From: Diphasiastrum complanatum
Lineage: Eukaryota > Streptophyta > Lycopodiopsida > Lycopodiales > Lycopodiaceae
Length of the DNA: 64,000 nucleotides
Assembly (NCBI GenBank): GCA_029204225.1
Contig: CM055097.1
Location: forward strand, 51,432,195-51,496,194
Reading direction: 5' to 3'
How positions within the stretch are numbered: the first letter of the stretch is position 1; each line of letters opens with the position of its first letter. Below are positions 1 to 15,334 of the stretch, piece by piece. The notes beneath the pieces are model-generated. The model made no database searches. It was not told where the DNA came from and was given only the letters and a program-made list of their open reading frames with translations. The position numbers and the translations under genes were made by a program.

Positions 1-1
1 A

Positions 2-612
2 ATGGCCAATTCCTCAAACCATCAGGAGGTTAAGTCTTTTTTGGGCTTTACAAGGTTTTTCATAGATTTATCATGGGTTATGCAATAATTGCATTACCTT
101 TGACAAATGTCCTCAAAGGGGCGAAAAGAACTAGCCGACAAAGTAAATACAGTCCTCCGGTTACTTGGACTGAAGAGATGAATCAGAGTTTTGAGAACCA
201 CAAGTATTGTGTGTGTCTAGACTCTAGAGTGCCTATTCTACACATAGTGGATCCTAACAAGCCATATGTGCTTGAAACTGATGCCAGTGAATATGCCATA
301 GGTGCAGTCCTATATCAGGACGGTAGACCGATTGCTTTTGAAAGCAAAAAGTTGAATTCTACTCAAAGGCGATATTCCACCTATGATAAGGAACTTTTTG
401 CAGTTATTCATGCCTTAAAAATTTGGAGACATTATTTATATGGATCCAAATTTAACATAGTAACTGACCATCAAGCGTTAAAGTACATTAATGATGCGGT
501 TGACCTTAGGGGTCATAAAGCCAAATGGTCAAAAATGCTCCAAGAATTTAATTATGACATTGAATATTGGAAGTGTACATCTAATAATGTCGTGGATGCC
601 TTAAGCCAGCTT
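2..612 (+). pseudogene. Ty3/gypsy pol fragment: end of RT and RNase H
   Basis: This is the remnant of a Ty3/gypsy polyprotein. It begins with the connection region after reverse transcriptase (EVKSFLGFTRFF, bases ~32-67), then a frameshift near base 70 moves into the frame that carries IALPLTNVLKG. The RNase H domain follows, with the active-site region LETDASEYAIGAVLYQDGRP and then YSTYDKELFAVIHALKIWRHYL. It stops after VVDALSQ, where LINE sequence begins. The protein is very similar to the RNase H of the chromovirus at 58671-59285 (shared PILHIVDP, YSTY.KELF.VIHALKIWRHYLYGSKF), so both come from one family. It is non-functional: it lacks the RT core and integrase and has a frame break. Assignment to Ty3/gypsy is secure; the exact clade is inferred from the relative in this window. 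Confidence 0.9.
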
Positions 613-3574
<2,962 letters not shown>

Positions 3575-6500
3575 CTCTTCGAAGGTTTTTCCCTGGACCC
3601 TTGCACGCTCAAGCCTTTCATTCTTAAGCTTACGAGCCAACCTCTGCTCCAGATGATCACTCAAAAAAGTCTTAGGTAAGTCCCTTGCTCCAAGAACAGC
3701 AGATGGAGGCAGAGGTTTCCGTTCACCCTTTTCCATTTCTTTCATGCAGCACTGTGGACAAGTGTACTCTGCCTCTCCACCTTCATTCCTTCGGCCATTG
3801 AAAAGGGCACAAACTTGATGTTGCCAAAGATTGCATTTGTCACATTGGACCCACTGCAATGGAAAATCTTCAAAAAATCAGGAGATGACCCATATAGTTG
3901 TCTAAGAGCTATCTCAAAAATTTTACTTGTCAATGAGGAGAAAATGGCTTACCGCTTCCTCAGTCTCCTCGTCATTTTTCCGTTTCTCCAGTCTAGTCTT
4001 GGGATATGTTTGGCCATCCATTTCAACCATGTCACTGCGAATTTCATTATAACAAGGTATGCAAAAATAATGTCTAGTTTCCCCAAGCCCTGTAGTATAA
4101 AATAAGGCATTCCGTTTGATGCGTGCACCACATGGAGTGCAATAAATAGGGGGAGGCTCAAATGTGAGCTTCTCAACTGCACACAAATGGCATGCACTTT
4201 CGCTCATCTGGTGCTCCATTGCCTGATTCTTTTCTGCTTTTGCTCTACTCTGCATGATCATAAATCAAAGCAGTCAGAACATTCACCTTAATGCAATCTA
4301 TGAGAAAAATTGACAAGCAACAAGAATACCTACAAATTGACAATGACAAAATAGAGTGCATCAAAGCGGATCAGAACAGTGTCAAAGTCAGCTAGTACAC
4401 TCCTGGACTCCAACTTTCATTCTTCCAAAACAAAAATCTGTGGAGCGGTATAACAACCAGCAAGATCATAACTACCACGATGATTTAAACAGCACTGTTT
4501 ATGAAGCAAAATGGTAAAGGAATGTTGCTATGATGCTATGAATCAGACTTGCCTGGCCAAACCACTGCCGAAGTCCCATTATGTGCTCTTTGATCTGCTC
4601 TGGAGTGAAAAGTTCTGTGAGTGAAGTACCACCAAACTTTGGCTTTCCTGATTTGGATGTCATGGAGGGAACAGTGGTGGCAGATGTTGTCAAACCAGGT
4701 TCTTGCTTAACTTTTGAAGGTGTTGTCATTACACCTGAATCATGAGGCTCTGACTTAATATTGGTTGAGACTGGATCTTGCACTATTCCAAGCTCCATCT
4801 TGACTTGAACTTGACTAGGCTGTACCGGTCTTTCAGCTGTTGATCCTGACTGTGAACGGCTCTGAGAATCAACCCTTGCTACGTGGGTGTCCAGCCCATC
4901 CCCTTCTTTCTTTACTGTACCTTGCAGATCTGATTTAGAACCAACACAGGGGCGGTTCATTGTTTGTAAAATCGTCGTACTCTGAATTGCTGGCTGCAAA
5001 CAAGCCTGCACTTTGGTAGTTACAATTTGCGGAACTTGCATATGTTGCTGAGAAGTAGCAGCAGGTTCTACCTTCGCTCTTTTCGTGGGAGGTTGCCCTT
5101 GAGCTTCACGACTTAAAACGAACTCATCTTTAGGTACAGCAATTGCCTGAGACATTCCAAAAGAAGATATACCAGCAGAAGAGCTAGCTGCCCCACTTGC
5201 TCCAGCTACCGACTGTGTTGTAATTGCTGATGTGCCTTGCCCTTGTTGGTTTTGCGATGCATGTGCTCGCTGTTGCACAATAATGAGACGGACTGGTCCA
5301 CACACTGGACAACGTGGTTCCCTACATTGTCGATGATGATGTAGTAGAGTCCTAGATGCGGTACATCTGGAATATTGGCAGACACGTTCACAGCAAACTG
5401 CAATGTGACTCCATAACTGTTTGGCCATATGACAGTGTGGAGTGGTCTGGCACTGGCCTTCGGGTGCAGTGCATTTGCTTGCATGGCGCAGAAAAAGTAA
5501 CCAACGTTGCTGCTTTTGATATTGTTGCATTCTTTGTTGGTCAGTTGTGGTACCCAATTGTTCTGATGCCAAACCTCCAGCACTAGCGGCTCCAAGTCGG
5601 CTAGGTGCTTGTACAACTTCGACGGGATCATTCAGAGCTGATTGGTTCAATGACTGACTCTGTGGCACACTTTGTGACCCAGTTCCTGGTGAGTCACATA
5701 GTTGCTCCTGTAGTTGTTGAGAATCCAAAAGAGGCAATTTCTCAGACTGCTGGAATTGTTGATCCTTAAGCTGCTGTGCGTCTTCTTGTTGTTCCTGAGA
5801 AATTACATCTTGTGGAGGTTGTGGTTGACTATATGGTTGTTGTTGCTGCTGTTTGAATTGTACAGAATCTTTTTGGGGATGCTGTTGCAATAATGTTGAA
5901 GGAAATTGTGATGACTGTAACTGTTGATGTATCTGGCCTTGCCGATTTACAGTTTCTAACTCCAGCTGGCTTCCCTGCGGCTGTGATGTGCGTTGCTGTT
6001 GGATATCTACAAGTTTTTGTTGAGCTGGTTGCTGACGGTGCATTTGCTGCTGCTCAACTACCGAAAAGCCATTGTTGAATGGTAGCTGCTGCTCAGTTTG
6101 TGAAGCTGCATTTGGTTGCTTCTGCCCAGAAAAGTTTGAGGAAACTGGAGACTGAGACAATGTATGTTTGGAAACTTGTGCTGCTTGTTGCTGGCTCCTT
6201 CCAACCAGAGGACTGCTAGAGAAGTTATTCCTTTGCAAATGCTGTACTTGCTGAGGTGGTTGCACCTGACTTTGTGGCTGCAGAGTTTGCTGCTGGGTAG
6301 GCAAACCAGGAACAGGAATCATTTTTGATGCTTGCAATGCTATGGGGTTCATTCCCAAGCTACTAGCTGCAACGCTCCCAGAAGTTGCTGTACTACTCAA
6401 ATTTGCAGGCCCCGCTAAATCTGCTGCATTCATTGCATAGCCATCACCTGCAGTTGCTACCATTAAGTATAAAAGAGAAGATGCCACTATAAAACATATA

Positions 6501-8253
6501 ACCAATGCCTGCCTTAAGAAAATGATCATTACTCAGCATAATAGTCTACAGAATTCAGTATTAGTTCGCAACAACAGCAGTCGCATATGCACTTTATCTT
6601 TTACAGCAAGCTAAAGAATTGCTATACTTTTTCACATATCTCACCTTGCATGCGCATGTGCTGTTGCCGCTGCAGGTTCATTCGCTGTTGTGACTGCATC
6701 TGTAAGTTGCCATACGGTGTCGCATTAAGATAGCTAGCAGAACTGTGCATAGCATTGCCATTCACAAGTTGCTGTCCATTGGCCATCAATTGCATGACTC
6801 CTCCATTACCCCCACCTAGGGAGGTTCTCCTTTGACCATTATTGCTTACAAAACCATTTGTTTGACCATTCATGTTCCTATATATATGAGGCCCAGATCC
6901 TACTCCAAATTGGGGCTGTTGCAACTGTGGTCCAGAAACTGCGCTTACATTGGCAGTCATCTGAGAGGCAGTCAGTCCTGGTGTTGGGATCATTTGACTG
7001 CCCAAAGCTGGCAATGCCATGCTTGAGGCAAGTTGGCTGTTCTGTAGCATATGCATTCCTGTCATTCCCTGCTGAGATATTAACGGGTTTCCAGTTGTAC
7101 TTGGCATTGACACCATGGTTAATCCAGTCGTTGAAAATATACTACCATGACCTGAAGCAGGCATAAGGTTAGAGACCGCACCAGGAGTGGGTATCATACT
7201 GCTCAAGTTGCCAGGTGTAGGTATCATGGTGCTTGCATGTCCAGGAGTTGGCATCATGCCACCCCCATTCACTGGCATAATGCTGGCTCTGCTCCCAGGA
7301 GTAGGTACCATGTTGCTCCCAACTCCTGGAGTTGGTATCATGTTACTTCCACCCGGGGTCGGAATCATGTTACTTGAACTTCCAGGCACCGGCACTATAT
7401 TAGATCCAATACCAGGTGTAGGAATCATGTTACTAACTGACAAAGAAGAACCTTGTGAATGATGTGAAATGGTTTGATTGTTCTTGGGAGTTAAGCGCTT
7501 TGCAACCGACTGAAGCCGCTGCTCCAAAGTGTGCAGATTATCATACTCCTCCTATTTAAAACAAGACAACCATATACTAAGATTAATACGGCATAACCTA
7601 ATCTGCAATCAGGAGATCTTGTATGTTTATAAGTGCAACAGCACAGAGTGACACATGCCTTGGAAGCCGCATCACGATACAACTGCTCCTCCAAGCGTTT
7701 CACAAAATCTGGCAGTTTTTGCTGCCATTCTGGAGTTACCTGTGGTTTGCGCTTTTGAAAAAGACGAAAACTGCAAAATAAGTGTGAGCACTGTTATTTA
7801 AGTGATCAATAGGCATGTATCTAGACATAATATGCAAAGCCCAGCTGAATAGGTATGCAACAACACAATACGAACAACAAATGACGTGAAAGCACACTTA
7901 CGGAGCCAAGCCAAACCTACAAACAAGAGAAAGAGGCCATCTTAATTGATAGCAACAGATGTAAAGTCAATTCCAATTTCATAAAAAATTGGAAGCAGCG
8001 TCAACATCAAATTTTCCAACCCTATTTTTTAAATATTTTCCAGAAGTTCTATCAACAGCCTCTCTTTCACCTTCCCAAAGCTCTTACAAAGCTTCCAGTA
8101 TACTGACATGTTTTCAAGGATGACACGGCGTATGGAGAGATCAGCATCAGTTTGCCAAGTTTTCCGCCAACCTCCCATGCTTGAACCCTGCAGGGAATTT
8201 CCATTTTGCTGAGGTATACAGGCCTGCCCAGCGACCTGCGCCTGTGTCTGCAT
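3575..8253 (-). CDS. HAC1: HAC1-like CBP/p300 histone acetyltransferase, N-terminal and central exons (3' part not in window)
   Basis: Plant p300/CBP-type acetyltransferases acetylate histones and act as nuclear co-activators. Exons inferred from splice sites on the minus strand: a first exon from ATG 8253 down to about 8071-8104 (donor uncertain); a possible 15-bp microexon near 7904-7918; 7770-7659; 7551-6645; 6447-4553; 4249-3953; 3853-3575. The last five join in perfect frame. In order they encode a KIX-like region ([15 protein letters not shown], then [19 protein letters not shown] + [13 protein letters not shown]), about ten MIPTPG-type repeats, a long Gln-rich linker, a TAZ zinc finger ([17 protein letters not shown] ... 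CPVCGPV), [14 protein letters not shown], a Cys-rich block ([18 protein letters not shown]) and a PHD finger ([20 protein letters not shown]). HAT, ZZ and TAZ2 are missing. The first exon junctions do not close in frame with my choices and are provisional. Confidence 0.9.
7151..7460 (-). repeat. MIPTPG-encoding repeats in the HAC1-like gene
   Basis: About ten degenerate 27-36-bp units encode NMIPTPG, NMVPTPG, MMPTPG and similar (for example [19 protein letters not shown]), with one more (SQMIPTPGL) further downstream near 6980. Such repeats are a known feature of plant HAC1 proteins. The opposite strand shows a matching GVGIML open frame that is only a shadow. Confidence 0.85.
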
Positions 8254-9837
8254 GCTTGTGTTCTTGTATAATACCAATGTGACGTTGATCAACAACAGCA
8301 CTTATGTTTTCACTACTCTCAGAAACATTTTAGCTTAATCATCAGGTGATAGCGACATCGCATGGACCATGCTGATGTTCAGCCCATGTCACAGGTTGTT
8401 CCCGTTTTGCAATCCTACAACAACAACGATACCAGCATGGGATCAAAGAATGTTAATAATGCTGCAACTTTTCTGAACAGAATTAAGAGCAATAAGATGA
8501 TGAAATTCACATGATTTAGCTAAAAACGACTCATTGTAAAACATTCTATTTGTTGCAACTTACAAGTAGCATAGATCAGTTCTAAATGCAGATCCATAGC
8601 TTAAAATATTCCACAGATCATCATTGCGATTGCTTCAATATTTTCACAACTTATAAGTATAATAGATAAGTTCTGAATGCAGATCTAGAGCCTAAATAAT
8701 ACACAGATCATCATTGCAATTGCTTGAAACAAATACTGAGTGCTAAGGCAGGCCCTTTACTACCTAGATAGTCATGGCAGTTCATTTACTATAGGAGCTA
8801 ACTAATGGAAAAAATGAAATCCAAATGCAGAACACAACAAGATGGCTAGCATGCGACAGAATGCAAAATTAGAGATTTATTATGATGTCAGCCATTAAAA
8901 AACAACACATCCTTAAAAGCATCACTCTTGCCAAACCACAGCCATATCAATAACATCCAGTAAACTGAACTTTTGAACACATTTGAAGAACATCTCATGA
9001 CAATTAATGCATCAGAAGATGAGAAGCATATAACATCAACTGCAAGTTACATGCATAAAGGTATGTTTACATTGGTTGTCAGAAATCTATACAGAGAGCA
9101 ATGTGCTGAGTTCTTTTTACTTCTGCACATATGAAGAGAATACTTGGTGATGATGAAGGCTAGCTCTAAACAGCAAAGACAATGGCTGAATTTCCAGCTA
9201 GCCTTTCAGAACTTTCAGCATCGCTCCAATGCAAAAGACCTTCAGAGATGTACCAAGATCTATGTTTACATAGTTTGAGATAAAGGGAAGGAAAGAGATT
9301 GTACAGTGAGCCGATCATGCTTGAGTTTGGTAGAGATGTTATGAAGATTGACGAAACATATGATTGATGCAACAATTTGTATGATAACACATCACTGCTA
9401 GTCTTGATCCCCTAATAGTCATAAAAATTGCATTCAGAGCACAAATCCAGGTAGAAGACGGCTACAAAACCCTAAACACAGCTTCTAGACCCACATATTT
9501 TCCATAATGCAGTATGTTTTGTAAAGCAAACTTGTTGGCTGGTGTTTGCAAAATTGCAAACTCATTTGTGTTTGACACGTATGTCGAAATTATTTGTGAG
9601 GTTCAACATACAAAAAGAGTACAAAATTTAAGTCAATTTCGATGTTAAAATTTCACGCTTGTGTAGCATGGCTCTACCCACTGGTACAGTGTAGCCTGCA
9701 GCCTAATGTTGAAACACAGATGGTTGTGAACTTGTATAGCAAATTAAGGTATGTTGTAAGTTGTAAAGCTAGTTAACATATTTTGTACATTGTACTATGT
9801 ATTAACTAGCCTGTCAGATGTATTTTGTTCTGAGAAG
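8254..9837. other. HAC1-like gene upstream region, no further gene seen
   Basis: This stretch holds the probable 5' leader and promoter of the HAC1-like gene plus AT-rich sequence up to the next LINE remnant. I find no convincing TATA box or second coding region. It contains a 91-bp tandem duplication, listed separately. Confidence 0.4.
8556..8736. repeat. 91-bp imperfect tandem duplication
   Basis: Two adjacent copies start CAACTTACAAGTAG (8556) and CAACTTATAAGTAT (8647). Both contain ACAGATCATCATTGC.ATTGCTT. They differ at roughly one base in eight, so the duplication is old. Confidence 0.85.
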
Positions 9838-11150
9838 TTTGCCTATTCTTCTTCAGGAACCTTTTGGCATGAATTCATCCCTCGTGCTACTCCCCCTTTG
9901 ACTGATTTATATACCTGGGCTGAATACACAAAGTCTTTATATCCTATTGACACCACTTCTCCAATCATCAGCTCACCCCGTCCTTCATCGTTCAACCTAT
10001 TCACCCCCAACATGATATCTGAATCCATTATACACCTTAATAGTTGTCGTGCCCATGATATTGAAGACTTGGAAGCTGAACTTCTTATCCATGAGAAAGA
10101 TATACTCTCTCCCATTCTTCCTGATTTTTTTAATCAAGCTGTGATTCAGGGCTTCCCTACCTCCTAGTGTACCAATGTCATAGATCCCATTCACAAGAAA
10201 GGTGATCCCATCATGAGGCCAGAAAACTACCGCACTATTATGGTTGGACATATTATGGCAAAGGTTTATGGCTCAATTCTTCAGACAGCAGTCAATAGTG
10301 AAGCAAAGATCAGACGCTTACACGCTCTGGGGCAGGCAGGTTCCCGATCTCATTACTCCACCTCTGATCATATATTCACGTTGAGGTCTATCATAGAGGA
10401 GGCCAGGTCCAAACGGGAGTGTGTATATTGTTGTTTTGGGGATTTCCGTAAGGCCTTCAACTCAGTTCTGTGACACCTACTTATCCAAAGACTACACGAC
10501 CTTGGGTTCCATTCAGACGTAGTCTTGGCGATTATGGGTGGTCTATATGAAAGAGTGATAGGTTGTTTCCGATCCGAGGAGGGCATATCACAGTAGGTTC
10601 ATTGCACCATTGGAGTGAAGCAGGGATGTTCATTATCCCCTACCCTGTTTGGACTTTATATCGAGAAGTTAGAGAGGATGATTATGCAAGATGGAGGTGA
10701 AAGTTGTACTTTATGCGACCTACTGATCTCGATTCTACTATATGCTGATGATGTTGTACTCATGTCACATTCCAGAGAGGGACTACAGAGACATCTAGAC
10801 GTATTATGCTCCTCATGTTCACGATGGGGATTGTCAGTGAACATTGCGAAGACCAAAGTTGGGATCTTCAACACATCTCGGGCATTCATGCAACGTAAGG
10901 AGCTTTTATGGGATGGTCATCCTTTGGAGGTCGTTTCTTCATACACATACTTGGGGGTCCTCATCTCTAGTCCAGCCTTTAGTATGCGACAAGTCACTCT
11001 TGCCAGGTTGGGTAAGGGACACGCATCATTGGTCCAGCTTAAGAAGTTTTGTTTCAGACGATACATACGTGATGCTCCGAGTAAGTGTCACTTGTTTGAT
11101 ACCATGGTCACACCGATATTCATGTACGCAGCAGAGACTATATATATAGC
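9838..11150 (+). pseudogene. LINE ORF2 (reverse transcriptase) remnant, second subfamily
   Basis: This is a non-LTR reverse transcriptase with both ends missing. It runs from the pre-RT linker (FWHEFIPRATPPLTDLYTWA) through IDPIHKKGDPIMRPENYRTI (RT motif 1), CCFGDFRKAFNSV (equivalent to the catalytic VDF.KAFDSV; the Asp is retained as D in GDF), GVKQGCSLSPTLFGLYIEKLE and the catalytic LLYADDVVLMS near 10735-10768. It ends in LFDTMVTPIFMYAAET, then at a TATATATAGC tract. Stop codons at about 10165, 10470 and 10593 break the frame. It is close to, but clearly diverged from, the LINE at 613-1978 and 12448-16442, so it is a sister subfamily. It is not active. Confidence 0.87.
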
Positions 11151-12391
11151 AATCTAGACAGCCTATAAGTATGGACTTTAGTGAAATTTATGTTAAATCT
11201 ATGGCTAACCAATTGCATTACATGTAGGATGTTTAAAAGTCCAATGAAGATCATACATAAGAAGCACAACAGAAGATGAAATCCTATTGACAAACAGCAC
11301 CTATTTCAAGGTTTCAATAGAAAGAGTATGTATGTTTGAAAACTACAACCTTACTGGTATGCAAAATTGAAGAAAACTAAAAGCGAAAAAATAGGTCCAC
11401 AATCCTTTGGTCCTTTCTAAATTGTACAAAGAACTAAAAAACTGGTCAATAGATTGAATTTACTACCTTCAACAAACAATTCAACATACTATTCTTGAAA
11501 ACCGATCCGGTTTCCAAATGGCTGATTTAAAATTGATTCAGTTGGCCAATTCCAAATTGGTTGGAAACTATCGTTGGCACGCATAATCCTTTGTGCAAGT
11601 AATAGAAGGATCACTTAAAATCATTGATGTGTTATGGTTACTAATATTCATGGCTAGAGTGTTCACACGTAAAAGCTTCATATGCAGAATATTGATAGTT
11701 AGTAGCCACCTCGCAAGCATAGCAGAAATAGCTCGTCATTGATTTGAGGTTCTGATAATGTCGATATTTATAATCAAGGTGTTTGACAGAGGGATTTTCT
11801 GTTTTAACCAAGTACATGTTGATCTAAGAGGCAGGGGTTAATATATCAAATTCCTAAATCAATGAGCATGTGAAAGAAAAACTATCATCAATTTGTTGTG
11901 AGTGACTGAAGCCATCATCTTTCAACTCATTACAATTCATAATCCATCAACACATAATCTTGTTGGGCCCATTTGCACAGTTTTAAACTTTCTTGGCCCC
12001 TTTTGGGACCAAAGCACCTTTGGGCCCTTTGAGCCAAAAAAGCCAAAGGAGAGGCCAAATTTGTTTTCAAAAAGAAATTTAAAACTTTCAATGTCTACAT
12101 TTCAAATGAGTTTCAAAAAACAGCGAATCAAACAAATATCTAGAATCTTTGTTGCACCATATAGTTGTTTCTTGATTGAGAAGAATCCTCAATTCTCTTT
12201 TGCTTGATGACTTGGGGGCAATTGATAGTTCATAATCCCAATGTAAAAGTGAAGCTATGTTTTCTGCAATAAATCATCATCCAGAATCTGACATCCAAAA
12301 ATGAGCTTACACTCACAAAATGATGTCTAGACTCCATGTATTGCTTGGAATTCTCCTACTTTTCCACCTTGACCTTCAACCACTCGTAGTA

Positions 12392-12393
<2 letters not shown>
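11151..12393. other. Non-coding stretch, with a possible Ty3/gypsy 3' LTR start
   Basis: There is no gene. Near 12208-12220 the sequence GACTTGGGGGCAAT followed by TGATAGTTCATAATCC looks like a polypurine tract and the start of a 3' LTR, but no matching 5' copy or coding region accompanies it. The (CT)n at 12394 and the LINE interrupt it. Confidence 0.3.

Positions 12394-12447
<54 letters not shown>
12394..12447. repeat. (CT)n microsatellite on the left side of the LINE
   Basis: This 54-bp CT array lies immediately 5' of the LINE. With the array at 16443-16534 it brackets the element, suggesting either insertion into one (CT)n locus or duplication of a CT target. Confidence 0.95.
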
Positions 12448-12449
<2 letters not shown>

Positions 12450-12699
12450 GGCATAGGGTCTGTCTCCACCGCTGTCCGCTGTCTATGGCCAGAAAAGGGA
12501 AGGGGAGCCCACACTCCCCCCCCACGCACCTCTGTCCCTGCCCCTTCAGCGCTCCCCTCCATGCACTTCTGTCCCTTCCCCTTCAGCGCTGGCCCCCCTT
12601 TCATCGCTAATGAGTCATTACCGCTGTCCACCATAACGATGCTTCCATCGCTATTACGGATGGTTCCTCCACTTCTAATGCAGTTGATGCTCTATGCAA

Positions 12700-13406
12700 T
12701 GAGAGATGATAAAGTGTCAGCATTACCTACGGATCTAGCAGCTTCTATCCACACTCCCTGCCCCCCATCTGCTCGCTCCTCTTTCTTGCTTCCTGAAATC
12801 TACACACCTGCCAAATCATTTGAGCAGTACATTCTCTCCTACATCAAGCAGATCAAACAAGAATCCAGCTCTCTATGTCCATCGAAAGAGAAATCATGCT
12901 ATCCCGCATTATTTCTTTGGAGCCAGCAATAAGCAAGCAAGGAGAACCTACAAGGATTCAAGAGTTGGAAGAAAAGATAGAGCAACACAAGGCTGAGACA
13001 AAAACGTTGGCTTCCCTTTTCAAGGAAGGCAACAAGGAAGGTACACCCTCTTTCAATACGGTCATTTCGGGTCCAAGGGGTTGAAGACACTAATGATCCA
13101 ATGACCGAAGCAACCAGCTTTCTTTCAATACACTTACCCCACTCCGAAGGATTGAATAGAGCTTGGAAAACCAAGAGAGACCCTTCTACACTAATTGTTC
13201 GCTTCACGAATTTGGAAGAACGACGACGGGCAACCTCCAAACTGCAGGCCAAGCTTAGAGGTACACTTATATTTATGGATGATGATCTCACTCCCATGCA
13301 GGTTGCGGATCAGAAAAAAGCATTCAGTGAGGCAAAAGCTTTGGGAAAGAGGGTAATTTATCGGGATGGTAAGGCTCGGTACATTGATCCTCTGAATCCT
13401 GATTAA
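12700..13406 (+). pseudogene. LINE ORF1-like protein, frameshifted
   Basis: Two overlapping frames carry an ORF1-like protein. The first part includes SFEQYILSYIKQIKQES, then a shift to MLSRIISLEPAISK and a coiled-coil-like RIQELEEKIEQHKAETKTL. After a stop at about 13082, the frame starting at ATG 13101 encodes TLIVRFTNLEERRRATSKLQ and LTPMQVADQKKAFSEAKALG, and ends KRVIYRDGKARYIDPLNPD. An RNA-binding-type region followed by a 'KGKRVxxRDGK' tail is typical of ORF1 proteins of LINEs, which bind element RNA as a ribonucleoprotein. ORF1 ends about 50 bp before the endonuclease, the usual spacing. Confidence 0.7.
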
Positions 13407-13450
13407 TAGGGATTAAGGCCCCCCGGACTAGGTAGCGGTTCGGGGGCTCT

Positions 13451-14900
13451 TTCTAGAGCATTGCGGTTGAGTTTATGGAACTGCAATGGTATTCACTCTT
13501 CAGCTACAGCAGGGGATTTCAGAGATTTTTGTGCGGATGGTGATATCTTACTACTCACTGAGACACACAGAGAGGGGACTACCGGCTGTTGAGGGTTTTT
13601 GTTGGTACTCTGCACATCGAAGGGCGACGAGAGCATTGACAAATTGAGGTTCAGGTGGCGTGGCCTCCAGGGAAAGAAGATGATGGACCTTCTCTTTAGC
13701 TCTTCGTCAAGATCCTTTTGGAAAAAATTCCTCCCACGAGCACCTCAATCCTGGATCACAGATCTTAGCACATGGGTGACATATGCCACATCCTTGTACA
13801 CTGTACATGATGATGCACCTCCACTTCCCACACACCCATCCACATATACCTCTGATATGTTCTCCCCAGACATGGTAGAAGAGGCCATCAAACAATTAAA
13901 CTTACATAAAGCCAAAGACATCGACGAATTAGAGGCTGAACTTTTGAAGCATGCCGATGACATCCTCTCACCTTTCCTCTCTATTCAATTCAACCGCGCT
14001 ATCACATCTGGTTTCCCCTCCCCTTGGTCTACAAACCTTATCCATCCTATCCATAAAGGCGATGATGCCATGAAAGTCGACAACTATTGTACCATCATGA
14101 TTAGCCACCTCTTTGCCAAAGTTTTCAGTCAGAGATCAATACAGAGATGGATACCAGAGCACTTCATGCCATTGGCCAGGCTGGGTTCAGACCAGGATAT
14201 ACTACATCAGATCGTATTTTCACCCTAAGATCCATCATTGAGGAGGCTAAGGCTAGGAGAGAGCGTGTATACTGCTGCTTTGTGGATTTCCACAAAGCCT
14301 TTGACTCTGTGCCAAGACCTTTATTGATACAGAGGCTTTAGGATTGTGGCTTTTAGGAAGATATCATACAGGCAGTTGTGGCATTGTACAGACGAGTTAT
14401 TGGCCGGATCCGAGTTTCAGGGGTGGTGTCGCCAGAGGTAGAGAGTACGATTGGGGTTAACCAGGGATGTCCACTTTCACCTACACCCTTTGGTTTATAC
14501 ATAGATGAGCTTGAGCATGTTATACAGAGGGATAGAGGAGACTGGAGCGGCATCTGGATGCGCTTCATTCTTTTTGTATACAGTGGGGACTGTCAATGAA
14601 TGTGGCCAAGACCAAGGTTATGGTGTTTAACACCTCCAGATCCTTCATGATGCGTGCAACAAGCGAAAGTTTCCCAGTTACGGAAGGGCTATTCTTCATT
14701 GGTTGATTTGGAGAGACTGTGTTTCAGCTCACACATTAGGGATGCAACTAGTAAGTGCCGACTCTTTGACACTATGGTAGTCCCCTCCACCCTGTTCGCC
14801 ACAGAGACATGGAGTACTGGCCTGACAGCCACCGAGTGGGCACACATCTCACGACTCCAGATCCATATGCTATCTCGGATGATACGGGATAAGCCCTCTG
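13451..14900 (+). pseudogene. LINE ORF2: endonuclease start and reverse transcriptase, deleted
   Basis: The segment opens with the endonuclease N-terminus (LRLSLWNCNGIHSS ... DILLLTETHREG), cut by a stop and a deletion near 13590 that removes the rest of the nuclease. The frame at 13599-14228 holds the RT-preceding linker (FWKKFLPRAPQSWITDLSTW) and RT motif IHPIHKGDDAMKVDNYCTI. A shift then gives RALHAIGQAGFRPGYTTSD and CCFVDFHKAFDSVPR (14268-14312; catalytic Asp present), then INQGCPLSP-type motif GVNQGCPLSPTPFGLYIDEL. The next segment, which should contain YADD, is missing. Coding resumes with MQQAKVSQLRKGYSSLVDLE up to the hAT insertion at 14901. Confidence 0.85.
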
Positions 14901-15334
14901 CAATCTTTCATGGGCTCGTTTCGAAACGCGTATAAAATGGCTGGTTCAAGTTCGAAACGGGAAAAAAAATCTAGGTATTTTTTTTTGAAAATGTGTTTTT
15001 GAGGGTTTTTGGGGTTTACAGATGTCATAGAAAGTCCGGTAACAAGTAGATACATCCAATTTCATGAGAATGCTCTAGAGAATGCAATTTCAAGAGGAGA
15101 AGCTGTGTATGGTAACTATGGTCACGTTCCCAATCAATTATTGATACTGTCATGGATAGGTTATTAGGTTGCGAGAATTTATTCATGCCCATTACCAGTA
15201 CATACTACAAGCTTATGGCGTGGTTTTGAAAAAAAATTGGTTTTTTTTTTACAGTCGTTTCAAACACTAAAACGTCGTTTCGAAACGGGGTCGTTTCGTA
15301 CGGCCTGTTTCCAACGCGTTTCGAGGAAACATTG
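14901..15334. mobile_element. Non-autonomous hAT DNA transposon (MITE-like), 434 bp, with 8-bp TSD
   Basis: The insertion splits the LINE reading frame. It is flanked by a perfect 8-bp duplication GCCCTCTG (14893-14900 and 15335-15342). The ends are inverted: CAATCTTTCATG...CGAAACGCGT at the left and the reverse complement of the right end, CAATGTTTCCT CGAAACGCGT. An 8-bp target duplication with short CAnnG-like terminal repeats is characteristic of the hAT superfamily. No transposase is encoded. The left arm has a TTTCGAAA palindrome in GTTTCGAAACG, which recurs near 15284. The uninterrupted LINE copy at 613-1978 supplies the empty-site comparison (GCCCTCTATACGA). Confidence 0.9.

Noticed and set aside
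7187-7462. GVGIML-rich plus-strand frame
   Set aside because: It is the antisense of the MIPTPG repeats in the HAC1-like gene.
9166-9390. Minus-strand frame upstream of HAC1
   Set aside because: It has no recognisable motif and no splice or start context; likely chance.
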